Below, one piece after another: positions 1-8,261 of a stretch of 64,000 nt of DNA. A model generated the notes under the pieces. It did no database searches. It worked only from the letters and a program-made list of their open reading frames with translations, and was not told where the DNA came from. Position numbers and translations under genes: made by a program. Each line of letters opens with the position of its first letter. Position 1 is the first letter of the stretch. The stretch is taken from assembly GCA_029066845.1 (NCBI GenBank), contig JAIEFR010000016.1:62001-126000 (forward strand), given 5' to 3'. This DNA comes from Clostridia bacterium (GTDB taxonomy: Bacteria > Bacillota > Clostridia > Christensenellales > Borkfalkiaceae).

Positions 1-311
1 GTCAGCCCTCTCAGGTAGTAGAGTTTAGCTCTTCTTACCTTACCCTTCTTGACTACCGCGATGGACGCGATTTTGGGAGAGTGAACGGGGAAGGTTCTTT
101 CAACGCCTACGCCGAAAGATAAGCGGCGGACGGTGAAGCTTTCTCTTATACCGCCGTGCTTCTTGGCTATTACAACGCCCTCGAAGTTCTGAATTCTTTC
201 CTTCGTACCCTCGATAACCTTAAAGCCGACCCTTACGGTGTCGCCTACGTTGAACGCGGGAACGCTGTCCTTCATTCCTTCCTTTTCAATGGCTTCAATC
301 AACTTACTCAT
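1..311 (-). CDS. rplS: 50S ribosomal protein L19 (C-terminus outside the window)
   Basis: Translation of the minus strand from the ATG at 311 gives an L19 N-terminus, [20 protein letters not shown], followed by the family's KOW-like core and the [10 protein letters not shown] segment. About 103 residues are visible, so only the last few are cut off by the window start. L19 sits at the 30S-50S interface of the large subunit. A GGAGGA ribosome binding site lies upstream of the ATG. It is separated from the trmD operon by yraN and a 214 bp gap, so it is probably transcribed from its own promoter through a structured leader. Confidence 0.95.
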   Translation of the reverse strand, partial: MSKLIEAIEKEGMKDSVPAFNVGDTVRVGFKVIEGTKERIQNFEGVVIAKKHGGIRESFTVRRLSFGVGVERTFPVHSPKIASIAVVKKGKVRRAKLYYLRGL

Positions 312-332
312 TTTGACTTTTCCTCCGATTAA

Positions 333-371
333 CCAAGTATTCTTGCGGCGGTTCTGCCGTAGCGGAATACC
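333..371 (-). promoter_or_regulatory. structured leader upstream of rplS (L19 leader-like)
   Basis: On the minus strand this segment forms a stem GGTATTC/GAATACT around an internal CCGCTACGGC...GCCGCAAG section, ending about 20 nt before the L19 start. Bacillota are known to have an autoregulatory L19 leader RNA, and position and shape agree. I match it by context and partial shape, not by a covariance model. A weak promoter (TTGCAT, 17 nt, TAAGAT) lies further upstream. Nothing else was seen between 372 and 525 except AT-rich sequence. Confidence 0.5.
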
Positions 372-525
372 CGAAGTCTTTTAAATTTTATTTGCTTTTT
401 TTGCGATTGCCATACTATCTTAGCAAATGAAAAACAAAAATGCAACTATTTTTACAGGGTGTGTCGCAAATTTCACAAAACAAATTTTCCCCGCCCCTAT
501 ATATAATATGTATTATATAAATACC

Positions 526-876
526 TCAATAGAAGGCGTTTTCGATATGGTTTATGCCCGCCTTCGTCACTTCGATAATATCGAAACGGACGGTGCAATC
601 TATTTCCCTGTGAACGAAATAATAACGCACGCAGTTTTTATACCGCTGCATACGCTTTTTATCAACCGCCTGGTTGGGCGCGCCGAAATAGTCGCTCGAA
701 CGGGTCTTGACCTCGATAAAAGCAAGCACGCCATCCTGCTCGGCAATTATATCCACCTCGCCGAAAGGACACCTGTAATTGCGCTCCACAATATTGTAGC
801 CGCACTTTTCAAGATAGTCCGCAGCCCTGCTCTCGCCCGCAAAACCCAGCTTTCTCTTCTCGCCGTTTACTGCCAT
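526..876 (-). CDS. yraN: YraN family (UPF0102) endonuclease-like protein
   Basis: The 116-residue product matches the YraN/UPF0102 family in length and in its restriction-endonuclease-like core: E40, D42, E55 and K57 sit in the GEVDII...FIEVKTR pattern typical of a PD-(D/E)xK nuclease fold. The cellular role of the family is not settled; it is often encoded next to rnhB, as here. Its start overlaps the end of rnhB by 10 nt, which indicates translational coupling as the last gene of the ylxM-to-rnhB operon. Confidence 0.85.
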   Translation of the reverse strand: MAVNGEKRKLGFAGESRAADYLEKCGYNIVERNYRCPFGEVDIIAEQDGVLAFIEVKTRSSDYFGAPNQAVDKKRMQRYKNCVRYYFVHREIDCTVRFDIIEVTKAGINHIENAFY

Positions 877-1463
877 TTTTTGGTGAAACTCCTGCGGTGA
901 ATGGGCGTCAGCCCGAACTGCTCGATAGCCTTTATGTGCGCCTGCGAGCCATAGCCCGCGTTGCTTTCGAAGCCGTACTGCGGATATTCTTTTGCGTAGT
1001 CCGCCATAAGCTTGTCCCTGTACACTTTGGCGATAATGGAAGCCGCGCCAATGGAATAGCTTAACGCGTCGCCCTTGATTATCGACTTCTGCGGAATAGC
1101 AATGTCCAGGGTCATATTGCCGTCGGTAAGTACGAAGTCGGGCGCAACGTTCAGCCCCTCAACCGCGTTCTTCATACACAGTCTTGTCGCCTGCAAAATG
1201 TTGATTTCATCGATAATTTGCGGTTCGACGCGGCATATGCGGTAGGCAACCGCCTTATTTATTATGTTTTCGCTTAAATTTTCGCGCTTTTTAGCGGTAA
1301 GCTTTTTGCTGTCGTCCACGCCCTCAATAAGGTCGTCAAGCGGCATTATTACGGCGGCGCACACCACGGGACCGGCAAGCGGACCTCTGCCCACTTCGTC
1401 CACACCGCAAATATATTTGCAGCCCTTTGCTAGCAATTCTCTTTCGTATTCCAGTTTATCCAT
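867..1463 (-). CDS. rnhB: ribonuclease HII
   Basis: RNase HII cleaves the RNA strand of RNA-DNA hybrids and excises single ribonucleotides from DNA. The protein (198 aa from this start) has the family's opening GVDEVGRGPLAGPVV with the catalytic pair D22/E23, a further acidic residue D114 in LTDGN, and the AKVYRD segment ending in D150. A longer reading starts with TTG at 1475, inside the end of rbgA; the ATG at 1463, directly after the rbgA stop codon, is the more natural start. It lies in the common rbgA-rnhB order. Confidence 0.92.
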   Translation of the reverse strand: MDKLEYERELLAKGCKYICGVDEVGRGPLAGPVVCAAVIMPLDDLIEGVDDSKKLTAKKRENLSENIINKAVAYRICRVEPQIIDEINILQATRLCMKNAVEGLNVAPDFVLTDGNMTLDIAIPQKSIIKGDALSYSIGAASIIAKVYRDKLMADYAKEYPQYGFESNAGYGSQAHIKAIEQFGLTPIHRRSFTKKWQ

Positions 1464-1464
1464 T

Positions 1465-2340
1465 TTAAAAAACAAAGCCTTTGCAATCGTTTAAATCGTC
1501 GAGCGTTACCTTGCCAAGCCTGCCCTTGCGGAAGTCGTCAATAACCGCCTTTTCGCCACGCTCGTAGTCGTAATCGTTGCCGCGCAGAACGAAGCCGCGC
1601 CGCGCGCAAACCTTGTCCAGCATTTCCAGCGGAGTAATCTCCCCGTCCGTCTGCGCCCCCACGCCTATGCCGTACCTTTCGGCAAGCGCCGCGGGGTACT
1701 TTTCCTTAAGCTCCGCCAACAGTGCCAGGGCAATATCGTCCAGGTCGAGAATATCGTCGTTTAAACTGCCCACGTACGCAAGGCGCACGGCAAGGCTTTG
1801 GTTGACGAAGGAGGGCGGCGTGGTGCCCGGCGTATCTAAAAGCTCGTACCCGTCCAGACGTATCCACTGTTTGCCGCGCGTTACGCCGGCCTTGTTACCC
1901 GTCTGTGCGCGCGCGTTGCCCGCAAGCAGATTGATGACCGTGCTCTTGCCCGTGTTGGGCACGCCGCACACCATAAAGCGGAAAGTCTGGGTGTACCCCT
2001 TCTGTGCGTTCCTTTCGCGCTTGCTCTGAACAAGCGCCGCAACCGCTTCGGACAACGCCCTGCGCGAACGGCTGTCCGCGGCGTTGATGCGCACGCACGG
2101 CGCGCCGCTCTCTCGTATGAGCTTTGCAAACGCGTCGGCTTTTCCGTCGGCAAGGTCGCCCTTGTTGAGAACGTACAAAACGGGCTTAGCCCCGAACATC
2201 TTTTTGAGCGCGGGGTTGAACGACGAAGCGGGACAACGCGCGTCGAGCACGTAGATAACTCCGTCGCAGACGGCTACGTTCTCCTCCATCATACGCATTG
2301 CCTTGGTCATATGCCCGGGGAACCATTGTAGGGTCTTCAT
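1465..2340 (-). CDS. rbgA: ribosome biogenesis GTPase RbgA (YlqF)
   Basis: The 291 aa protein is a circularly permuted GTPase: the G4 motif NKGD (59-62) comes before the P-loop GVPNTGKST (126-134) and the G3 motif DTPG (169-172). The N-terminal MKTLQWFPGHMTKAMR is the hallmark of RbgA, which acts late in 50S assembly in Bacillus. The C-terminal third is the helical ribosome-binding domain. It follows trmD by 16 nt and precedes rnhB. An AGGTG ribosome binding site lies before the ATG. Confidence 0.93.
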   Translation of the reverse strand: MKTLQWFPGHMTKAMRMMEENVAVCDGVIYVLDARCPASSFNPALKKMFGAKPVLYVLNKGDLADGKADAFAKLIRESGAPCVRINAADSRSRRALSEAVAALVQSKRERNAQKGYTQTFRFMVCGVPNTGKSTVINLLAGNARAQTGNKAGVTRGKQWIRLDGYELLDTPGTTPPSFVNQSLAVRLAYVGSLNDDILDLDDIALALLAELKEKYPAALAERYGIGVGAQTDGEITPLEMLDKVCARRGFVLRGNDYDYERGEKAVIDDFRKGRLGKVTLDDLNDCKGFVF

Positions 2341-2356
2341 TTCGCATCACCTGTAA

Positions 2357-3025
2357 TTACTTTTTAAAAAGGTCGGGACGGCGCTCCTTTGTCAGCTTTT
2401 CGCTCTGCTCCCTGCGCCACTTGTCTATCTCCGCGTGGTTGCCCGAAAGCAGAACCTCGGGCACGCTCACCCCGTTATATACCGCGGGGCGCGTATACTG
2501 AGGATATTCCAACAGCCCGTCCGAAAAGCTTTCGTCTACGAGCGAGCCCGCCGCAAGCACTCCGTCCACGTAGCGCGCAACGCTGTCGCAGATGACCATT
2601 GCAGGCAGCTCGCCGCCCGTAAGCACGTAGTCGCCTATGGATATTTCCTCGTCAAAATACATATCCAGTGCGCGCTGGTCAACCCCCTCGTAGTGACCGC
2701 ACAGAATGACGATATGCCCGCACTGCGCAAGGGAAAGCACCTTTTGCTGTGTGAGCCGCCCGCCCTTGGGCGAGGTGTAAATTCTGTGCGCTCTGTGTTC
2801 GGGGTCAACGGCGTTTACCGCGCTTCCCACGGGCTGGGGCATCATTACCATACCCGCACCGCCGCCGAAGGGATAGTCGTCGCATTTCTTGTGCTTGTCC
2901 GCGGAATAGTCCCGTATATTCACAATTTCAATTTCAAGCTTTCCTCCGTCCACGGCGCGCCCTATTATGCTCTCTTTGAGCGGCGCGAACATTTCGGGGA
3001 AAAGCGTCAAGACCGTTATTTTCAT
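2357..3025 (-). CDS. trmD: tRNA (guanine(37)-N1)-methyltransferase
   Basis: TrmD transfers a methyl group from S-adenosylmethionine to G37 next to the tRNA anticodon, which prevents +1 frameshifting. The 222 aa product has the SPOUT (knotted) methyltransferase signatures: MKITVLTLFPEMF at the N-terminus, YPFGGGAGMVM in the middle and GDYVLTGGELPAM forming the knot. Length is slightly shorter than the 240-250 aa usual for the family. It lies 8 nt downstream of rimM, the classical pair. Confidence 0.95.
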   Translation of the reverse strand: MKITVLTLFPEMFAPLKESIIGRAVDGGKLEIEIVNIRDYSADKHKKCDDYPFGGGAGMVMMPQPVGSAVNAVDPEHRAHRIYTSPKGGRLTQQKVLSLAQCGHIVILCGHYEGVDQRALDMYFDEEISIGDYVLTGGELPAMVICDSVARYVDGVLAAGSLVDESFSDGLLEYPQYTRPAVYNGVSVPEVLLSGNHAEIDKWRREQSEKLTKERRPDLFKK

Positions 3026-3033
3026 AATAGATA

Positions 3034-3543
3034 TTACTCGTCCAGAGCGACTTCCTTAAATCTCGCCGCGCTTACGGTAATCTTACGCGCGGACAAATCG
3101 ACGTCGGCAATCAGTCCCTTGACCGCGGGGAAAACGACCTTTTTGCCGTCGCCCTTTACCACCTCGTAAATATCCGTTCTTGCGGGAGTCACGCTTTCGA
3201 CCTCGCCTATCTCCGTGCCCTCGTCGTCAACCACCGTACAACCGATTAAGTCGGCGATATAGAAGGTGTCTTCGGGAAGCGCGGGGGCGTCCTCGCGCAG
3301 GACCTCTATATCCAGTCCGCGCAGAAGCTCGGCAGCGTTTCTGTCTGCAATGCCGCTCAACGTTACAAACGCGCAGTTGCCGCCCTGGGGGCGCACTTTA
3401 AGCATTTTGTAGGCGTTTCCCCCGATATATACCCTGTCGAACGCCTGCAAATCCTCGGGATAGTCGGTCATCGTCAGTACTTTTACTTCGCCGCGTATGC
3501 CCTGCGGCTTTACTATGGTTGCAATAGTTAAATAATCTTTCAT
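3034..3543 (-). CDS. rimM: 16S rRNA processing protein RimM
   Basis: RimM (169 aa) helps mature the head of the 30S subunit and binds S19. The N-terminal barrel begins with the typical IATIVKPQGIRGEVKV, and the C-terminal PRC-barrel part includes DLIGCTVVDDEGTEIGEV. It is located between khpA and trmD as in most Bacillota, with a 27 nt gap to khpA. Confidence 0.92.
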   Translation of the reverse strand: MKDYLTIATIVKPQGIRGEVKVLTMTDYPEDLQAFDRVYIGGNAYKMLKVRPQGGNCAFVTLSGIADRNAAELLRGLDIEVLREDAPALPEDTFYIADLIGCTVVDDEGTEIGEVESVTPARTDIYEVVKGDGKKVVFPAVKGLIADVDLSARKITVSAARFKEVALDE

Positions 3544-3570
3544 AGCGTTGAATAAAAAGAAAAGGCGAAG

Positions 3571-3813
3571 TTACGCCTTTTCCTTAATTTCTATAAAATA
3601 CTTTTTCTCTTCTCTGGGAGTATAAGCATTGACAATCGTCCTGAGCGCCTTTGCGATTTTGCCCTGCTTGCCGATTACTTTGCCCATATCCGAGGGGTCC
3701 AGAAGCACGGTGACTTCAACCGCGGTTTCCTTCTCCTCCACCTGATATTCGATTTCTTCGGTCTTGTCGGCAAAACGCTCGACGACGTATTTAATTAAAG
3801 CTAAGGTATCCAT
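3571..3813 (-). CDS. khpA: KH-domain RNA-binding protein KhpA (YlqC)
   Basis: This 80 aa protein is a single KH domain with the RNA-binding loop GKQGKIAKALR. KhpA partners with KhpB in Gram-positive bacteria and affects cell elongation and sRNA biology. It starts 6 nt after rpsP, in the family's standard place between rpsP and rimM. Confidence 0.9.
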   Translation of the reverse strand: MDTLALIKYVVERFADKTEEIEYQVEEKETAVEVTVLLDPSDMGKVIGKQGKIAKALRTIVNAYTPREEKKYFIEIKEKA

Positions 3814-3819
3814 AGTTTA

Positions 3820-4116
3820 TTACTTCTTCTTTTTCTTGTCGTTGGTCTTGGGAGCGGAAAGCTTTTTGGACTGCTCCATTGCGCCGACCTTTACAAGGTA
3901 GCTCTTAACCGTCTCGGTAGGCTGAACGCCCTTTGCAAGCCACGCCTTTGCCTTTTCCACGTCGATATTGATTTCAGCGGGGCTCTTGAGGGGATCAACG
4001 TAACCGATTTTGTCGATGTACTCGCCCGACTGCGCCTTTCTGGAATCGATAACAACTACTCTGTAGAAGGGGGACTTCTTGTCGCCCATTCTCGTAAGTC
4101 TCATCTTTACTGCCAT
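3820..4116 (-). CDS. rpsP: 30S ribosomal protein S16
   Basis: S16 (98 aa) begins with [20 protein letters not shown], characteristic of the family, and binds 16S rRNA early in 30S assembly. The last 15 residues form a lysine-rich tail beyond the usual core. It lies 44 nt downstream of ffh and has an AGGAG ribosome binding site. Confidence 0.95.
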   Translation of the reverse strand: MAVKMRLTRMGDKKSPFYRVVVIDSRKAQSGEYIDKIGYVDPLKSPAEINIDVEKAKAWLAKGVQPTETVKSYLVKVGAMEQSKKLSAPKTNDKKKKK

Positions 4117-4160
4117 TGTATATTCTCCTTTTGCCTGTTCGGCTAAAAATTATTTTTTAT

Positions 4161-5471
4161 TTAAAAGGGTAATCTGCGCTTACCGCTTTTTAACTGTTTC
4201 ATTAAAAGCTTGGTCTGCTCGAATTGCTTTAAAAGCTGGTTTACTTCCTGCACGCTTGTGCCCGAGCCCGCCGCAATACGCTTCTTTCTGGACGCGTTTA
4301 TAATCGACGGTTCGTTCCTCTCCTTGGTAGTCATAGAAAGTATTATCGCCCTGGTGCGCTCTATCTTGCTCTCGTCGATGTCGCCGTCCTTAATCTTTCC
4401 GCCGAGTCCGGGCATCATCGAAACAAGCGCCTGCGCGCCGCCCATCTTCTTCATACTCTCGAACTGCGTAAGATAGTCTTCGAGCGTGAAGGTGTTTTCG
4501 AGCATCTTCTTCTGCATCTTCTTGGCTTCTTCGGCGGACACCGCCTCCTGCGCCTTTTCGATAAGCGACAGCACGTCGCCCATACCCAGAATACGCGAAG
4601 CCATTCTGTCGGGATAGAAATATTCGAGGTCGGTTGACTTTTCGCCCACGCCGATAAACTTTATTGGCTTGCCCGTTACCGCCTTTATGGAAAGGCACGC
4701 GCCGCCGCGCGTATCGCCGTCCAGCTTGGTCAGCACTATGCCCGTAACTTCCAGCCTTTCGTTGAACGTCTTTGCAACGTTTACCGCAACCTGTCCCATC
4801 ATAGAGTCTACAGTTAAAAGTATCTCGTCCACGCGCACGGCCTTTTTGATATTTTCAAGCTCCTGCATAAGGGCTTCGTCTATTTCCAGACGACCTGCGG
4901 TATCGATTATTACCGTATCATAGCCCATAGATTTAGCATAGTCAATCGCCTGAGGCGCGGTCTTTACGGGATTCTGCGTTCCCTTTTCGAACACTTCCAC
5001 CTGCACGTTTTTGCCGACTACTTTAAGCTGTTCGATAGCCGCGGGACGGTATACGTCGCACCCGACAAGCAGGGGCTTTTTGCCGCCCTTTTTCAAAAGC
5101 AGAGCAAGCTTTCCGCAGAGGGTAGTCTTGCCCGCGCCCTGCAAGCCGCACATCATTATTACCGTGGGCGGATTGGGCGCAACCGTCAGCTTTGCGTTCT
5201 GCGAGCCCATCAAAGCGATAAGCTCTTCGTTTACAATCTTAATAACCTGCTGCGCGGGGTTAAGGCTTTCGAGTATTTTCTGTCCCACCGCCTTTTCGGA
5301 AACTTCGGCGCAGAACTGCTTTGCAACTTTTATATTGACGTCCGCTTCCAGCAGCGCAACGCGCACCTCGCGCATTGCCGTCTTTATTTCGAGCTCGGTA
5401 AGCCTGCCCCTCTTGGTGAGCTTGGAAAATATATGATTTAATCTTTCGGATAACGATGCGAACAACGCCAT
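4161..5471 (-). CDS. ffh: signal recognition particle protein Ffh
   Basis: Ffh binds SRP RNA and signal peptides and delivers ribosomes to FtsY at the membrane. The 436 aa protein has the N domain, the G domain with P-loop GLQGAGKTT (109-117), DTAGRL and TKLDGDTRGG motifs, and a methionine-rich M domain with MMPGLGGKI. The length is normal. It is preceded by ylxM, its usual partner, at 18 nt. Confidence 0.96.
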   Translation of the reverse strand: MALFASLSERLNHIFSKLTKRGRLTELEIKTAMREVRVALLEADVNIKVAKQFCAEVSEKAVGQKILESLNPAQQVIKIVNEELIALMGSQNAKLTVAPNPPTVIMMCGLQGAGKTTLCGKLALLLKKGGKKPLLVGCDVYRPAAIEQLKVVGKNVQVEVFEKGTQNPVKTAPQAIDYAKSMGYDTVIIDTAGRLEIDEALMQELENIKKAVRVDEILLTVDSMMGQVAVNVAKTFNERLEVTGIVLTKLDGDTRGGACLSIKAVTGKPIKFIGVGEKSTDLEYFYPDRMASRILGMGDVLSLIEKAQEAVSAEEAKKMQKKMLENTFTLEDYLTQFESMKKMGGAQALVSMMPGLGGKIKDGDIDESKIERTRAIILSMTTKERNEPSIINASRKKRIAAGSGTSVQEVNQLLKQFEQTKLLMKQLKSGKRRLPF

Positions 5472-5489
5472 AATTATTTTCCCTTTACC

Positions 5490-5882
5490 TTACTCTTTGC
5501 CCAGCTTTTTCAAACCTGCGGCAATCTCTTTGCTGTAATCCCTGTCCAAAATAGCCGTTAACTCGGCTATATCCCCCGAATACTCGGGGTGCAACTTTAC
5601 AAACTTTTCCGCCCATATACCGACGTCCGTCATCATAAAGGAAGTAAAAAGGTCCCCCTCGGACAACAGCCTGTCGTGCTTCAGCTTATCGTCGTAGTCG
5701 GCAAGCTGCTTTTTGCACAGCGCCAGACATTCCGAAACGCCCTGCCTGGATATGCCCTTCTGCTCGGCTATTTCCGAAACGGTCAAATCGAGGTTGAAAT
5801 ACATATCGGTAATTTCCTGTTGGGTGGGCGTTAAAAGCTTGCCATACAGATCCCAAAGGCGCATAAACTGAATTTTATCCAT
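5490..5882 (-). CDS. ylxM: YlxM family helix-turn-helix protein (UPF0122)
   Basis: The 130 aa product resembles YlxM, a small protein with a sigma-70 region 4-like helix-turn-helix (LTPTQQEITDMYFNLDLTVS and the following ISRQGVSECL). In Bacillus and Streptococcus it is always linked to ffh and is thought to modulate the SRP cycle. It is the first gene of the operon. Its promoter -10 box ends 14 nt before the ATG and no Shine-Dalgarno sequence is visible, so the mRNA leader is only about 8 nt. Confidence 0.88.
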   Translation of the reverse strand: MDKIQFMRLWDLYGKLLTPTQQEITDMYFNLDLTVSEIAEQKGISRQGVSECLALCKKQLADYDDKLKHDRLLSEGDLFTSFMMTDVGIWAEKFVKLHPEYSGDIAELTAILDRDYSKEIAAGLKKLGKE

Positions 5883-5896
5883 AAACTTGCTTGGTA

Positions 5897-5925
5897 AGTA
5901 TAAACCACTTGTGCACTGTTGTCAA
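5897..5925 (-). promoter_or_regulatory. promoter of the ylxM-ffh-rpsP operon
   Basis: Minus strand TTGACA (5920-5925), 17 nt spacer, TATACT (5897-5902): a near-consensus housekeeping promoter pointing into ylxM. The -35 box lies inside an inverted repeat at 5919-5942. Confidence 0.8.
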
Positions 5926-5942
5926 GCATTTTTACTTGACAA
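5919..5942. repeat. inverted repeat TTGTCAAG-N8-CTTGACAA
   Basis: A perfect 8 bp inverted repeat with an 8 nt spacer. Its left arm contains the -35 box of the ylxM promoter; its right arm contains a TTGACA on the plus strand that lacks a matching -10 box at a usable distance. It could be an operator; no regulator is identified. Confidence 0.5.
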
Positions 5943-6029
5943 AGTTACCGTTTTAAAAAAGTAATTAAATTTCACAAAATGAAAGCCGTTTTACTTTTTA
6001 TTTTCAAACGCAAAACTTAAAAAGCGGTA

Positions 6030-6058
6030 TTGACTAAATTTGTAAATAATGGTAGAAT
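6030..6058 (+). promoter_or_regulatory. promoter of the mscS mini-operon
   Basis: TTGACT (6030-6035), 17 nt spacer, TAGAAT (6053-6058), about 15 nt before the predicted transcript leader of the first gene at 6080, which has a GAGG ribosome binding site. Confidence 0.65.
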
Positions 6059-6079
6059 AATTTGTAGAGGTTAAACGAA

Positions 6080-6310
6080 ATGAAAAAGACTGTTGACGGA
6101 ACCACATACGATACGCAGAGCGCCACTCTGGACAAAAAATTCACCTTCGGCGCACCCGGCGACTCAACCGGCTACGAGGAAACTTTATACATAACCTTCG
6201 ACGGTAAATATTTCATTTACACCAACGGCGGCGCGCACTCCAAGTACACTCACGAGGACATCACGCCCATTGAAAGAGAGCAGGTCAAAGACTGGGTGCT
6301 CTCCCACTGA
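6080..6310 (+). CDS. small conserved hypothetical protein, 76 aa
   Basis: The product has no signal peptide or membrane segment. The pattern YDTQSA, then ETLYITFDGKYFIYTNGGAHSKY, then a final PIEREQ...W resembles a widespread small-protein type in Bacillota with a YDTxTA...LYxxxxGxYFL...GG layout; the function is unknown, and this link is from memory of the pattern only. It is the first gene of a three-gene plus-strand operon with mscS and a 140 aa protein. A bias toward aromatic residues and beta strands suggests a small beta-rich fold. Confidence 0.7.
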   Translation: MKKTVDGTTYDTQSATLDKKFTFGAPGDSTGYEETLYITFDGKYFIYTNGGAHSKYTHEDITPIEREQVKDWVLSH

Positions 6311-6332
6311 TAACAAATAACGCGAGGTAACT

Positions 6333-7214
6333 ATGCTTTTCAACCTGCTAGAAGGCGAAGCTTCAAGCGGTATAGACTGGTCGGCGGTGTGGCGCACAGT
6401 CGTGGACTGGCTTACGCACACGGGAATTAAAATAGTAATTGCCATTGCCGTACTGCTTATATCGTTTGCAATCATAAACGCCGTAACCAAGAAGATTTAC
6501 AAGACCTGCCAGAAAAAGCACGCCGACGAAACCATTTCCCGCGTGGCTACGCAGGCGGCGAGAATAACCTTAAAAGTACTCGTTCTCGTCTGCTTAATCG
6601 CCTACCTCGGCTTTGAAATCGCCGCCATATCCGCGGTCATATCCTCCATCGGTATAGGTATTTCGCTTGCCGTGCAGGGCACGCTGGGCAACTTTGCGGG
6701 CGGCGTCATTATCATAGTAATGCGCCCCTTCAAGATAGGCGACTACATAACCAGCAACGGCGTCGAAGGCACTGTCGAGGACATAAAACTTTTCTATACG
6801 CACATAGTAACTACCGATAACAAAGCCGTGGTTATCCCCAACGGAACGCTTGCAAACAACGTAATCGTAAACGCTTCGGCAAAGGATACCAGGCGCGTGG
6901 ATATAGTTATGCAGGTTGCTTACGGCTCGGACGTCAAGCTTGTCAAGGAGCTGATTAAAAAGGTTTGCGACGAAAACGAGCTTGCCTTCAAGGACCCCGC
7001 TCCCTTCGTGGAGATGAGCGAACTCAATGAAAGCTCGCTTGACTTCACCGTGCGCGTATGGTGCAACAGACCCGACTACTGGACGGTTAAGTTTGCGCTT
7101 CTGGACAACATTAAAAAGGCGCTGGACGAAAACGGCATCGAAATTCCTTTCAAGCAGGTGGACGTTCACGTCAAGGACGAAGCTGCGGCAGAAAACAAAA
7201 AAGGAGTAAAATAA
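6333..7214 (+). CDS. mscS: MscS family mechanosensitive ion channel
   Basis: Small-conductance channels open under membrane tension to release solutes during hypo-osmotic shock. The 293 aa protein has three predicted membrane segments (about 31-53, 77-95 and 98-129). The pore helix contains the family signature SLAVQGTLGNFAGGVIIIVM, followed by the RPFKIGDYI turn and a cytoplasmic beta domain with VVIPNGTLANNVIVN. The C-terminus is charged and lysine-rich. It follows the 76 aa gene by 22 nt and is 1 nt from the next start, so it is cotranscribed. Confidence 0.93.
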   Translation: MLFNLLEGEASSGIDWSAVWRTVVDWLTHTGIKIVIAIAVLLISFAIINAVTKKIYKTCQKKHADETISRVATQAARITLKVLVLVCLIAYLGFEIAAISAVISSIGIGISLAVQGTLGNFAGGVIIIVMRPFKIGDYITSNGVEGTVEDIKLFYTHIVTTDNKAVVIPNGTLANNVIVNASAKDTRRVDIVMQVAYGSDVKLVKELIKKVCDENELAFKDPAPFVEMSELNESSLDFTVRVWCNRPDYWTVKFALLDNIKKALDENGIEIPFKQVDVHVKDEAAAENKKGVK

Positions 7215-7215
7215 T

Positions 7216-7638
7216 ATGGCTGACAACGAGAACAAGAACGAAGGAAAGGTTTCCGGCTTCTTCAAGAACCTGGGCAAGAAATTCGACAGCGCAACCTACG
7301 AGATGCGTTTGCAGAGCGATTTCGGAAAAACGCACAAGAAGTACGCTATTTACAGCGGCACTTCCATTCTGACCAGCAGTCCCGAAATTGCCGTTGAGGA
7401 GCATTTGGACGAGAACTATCTCGTGACCATTGACGATGACGAACAGATTGCCGCAGGCAATTTAATCGAGAATACGGAATCGGGCGAAGTGCTCCACATC
7501 GCCGCGGTTGAAAAGACCACGCTTGCCGTTGAATTCGACGGCAAGACGGCAGACCACGACGCCCTCAAAATAACGTTGGGCGAGCCCGCCGTCAAGGTTG
7601 ACGTAATCAAAGTCGGCAACGACTTCTATCTGAAGTAA
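7216..7638 (+). CDS. hypothetical protein, 140 aa, cotranscribed with mscS
   Basis: I do not recognise this protein. It starts with a charged stretch, then KVSGFFKNLGKKFDSATYEMR, a possible amphipathic helix, and a C-terminal half rich in beta-type sequence and acidic residues. There is no signal peptide or membrane segment. The ATG is 1 nt past the mscS stop and its ribosome binding site AAGGAG lies in the last mscS codons, so translation is coupled. Association with MscS suggests a role near the envelope; this is inference. Confidence 0.75.
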   Translation: MADNENKNEGKVSGFFKNLGKKFDSATYEMRLQSDFGKTHKKYAIYSGTSILTSSPEIAVEEHLDENYLVTIDDDEQIAAGNLIENTESGEVLHIAAVEKTTLAVEFDGKTADHDALKITLGEPAVKVDVIKVGNDFYLK

Positions 7639-7652
7639 TTAAAAGCGAAAAG

Positions 7653-7684
7653 AAAGCGCCGCGGCATTTGCCGCGGCGCTTTTA
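7653..7684. terminator. bidirectional intrinsic terminator
   Basis: AAAGCGCCGCGGC / GCCGCGGCGCTTT hairpin with a 4 nt loop, flanked by A-rich and T-rich runs, between two convergent genes. Confidence 0.85.
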
Positions 7685-7687
7685 AAA

Positions 7688-8137
7688 TCAATGCGGTTCT
7701 ATCCAACCGTTTTCCAGTCCTATTTCCTCTAAATAACCGTCCAACTCAATATATTCGGAAACAGCCCCCAGCGAATATAGCCTGTCGCGGTACGTAATGT
7801 AACGCGTACTCATTGAAATATCTTCCCCTTCCCCGTATATTAGTTTAAGATATCTGTTTGTGCTGGGCATCAAAGAATCGGTAAGTTCGTATTTATGCCC
7901 GATTATAAAATTGTAAACAGTGTTTATCTGCTCGCTATCGGTTAAAGTGAATTCGCCGATATACTCGTCACTAAAAGTCACCTCTATACTCGTCGGAGCA
8001 TTTTTTAACTGTTCATACACCTCGGCGGGACTGATAGTTTTTTTTGCGCACGAGGATAAAACCGCCGCGCCCATCGTCGCCATACATATCGCAACTCCAC
8101 CGACTATAATATTTTTTAATTTCTTTCTTTTCAACAT
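7688..8137 (-). CDS. putative lipoprotein, about 149 aa
   Basis: The N-terminus is a lipoprotein signal peptide: a KRKKLK basic stretch, a hydrophobic core IIVGGVAICMATMGAAVL and the lipobox LSSC, so the mature protein should be anchored by its cysteine to the outer face of the membrane. The remainder (SPAEVYEQLKNAPTSIEVTF onward) is not a family I can name. The first possible start is a GTG at 8140; the adjacent ATG at 8137 is chosen because of spacing to AAGG. It is a single gene between two terminators. Confidence 0.75.
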   Translation of the reverse strand: MLKRKKLKNIIVGGVAICMATMGAAVLSSCAKKTISPAEVYEQLKNAPTSIEVTFSDEYIGEFTLTDSEQINTVYNFIIGHKYELTDSLMPSTNRYLKLIYGEGEDISMSTRYITYRDRLYSLGAVSEYIELDGYLEEIGLENGWIEPH

Positions 8138-8261
8138 CACTTTATACCTTATGCTGTTTTTTTCTTTAAAAACACCGACAGTTTAAGTCAATTACAATAT
8201 ATCATTTAATATACTGATTGTCAACCGTCATTTATTAGGACATAAAGACTACGAACGAACT

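Noticed and set aside
5936..5964. plus-strand promoter from TTGACA at 5936
   Set aside because: At 17 nt the -10 position reads AAGTAA; the TTGACT/TAGAAT promoter at 6030-6058 fits the next gene better.
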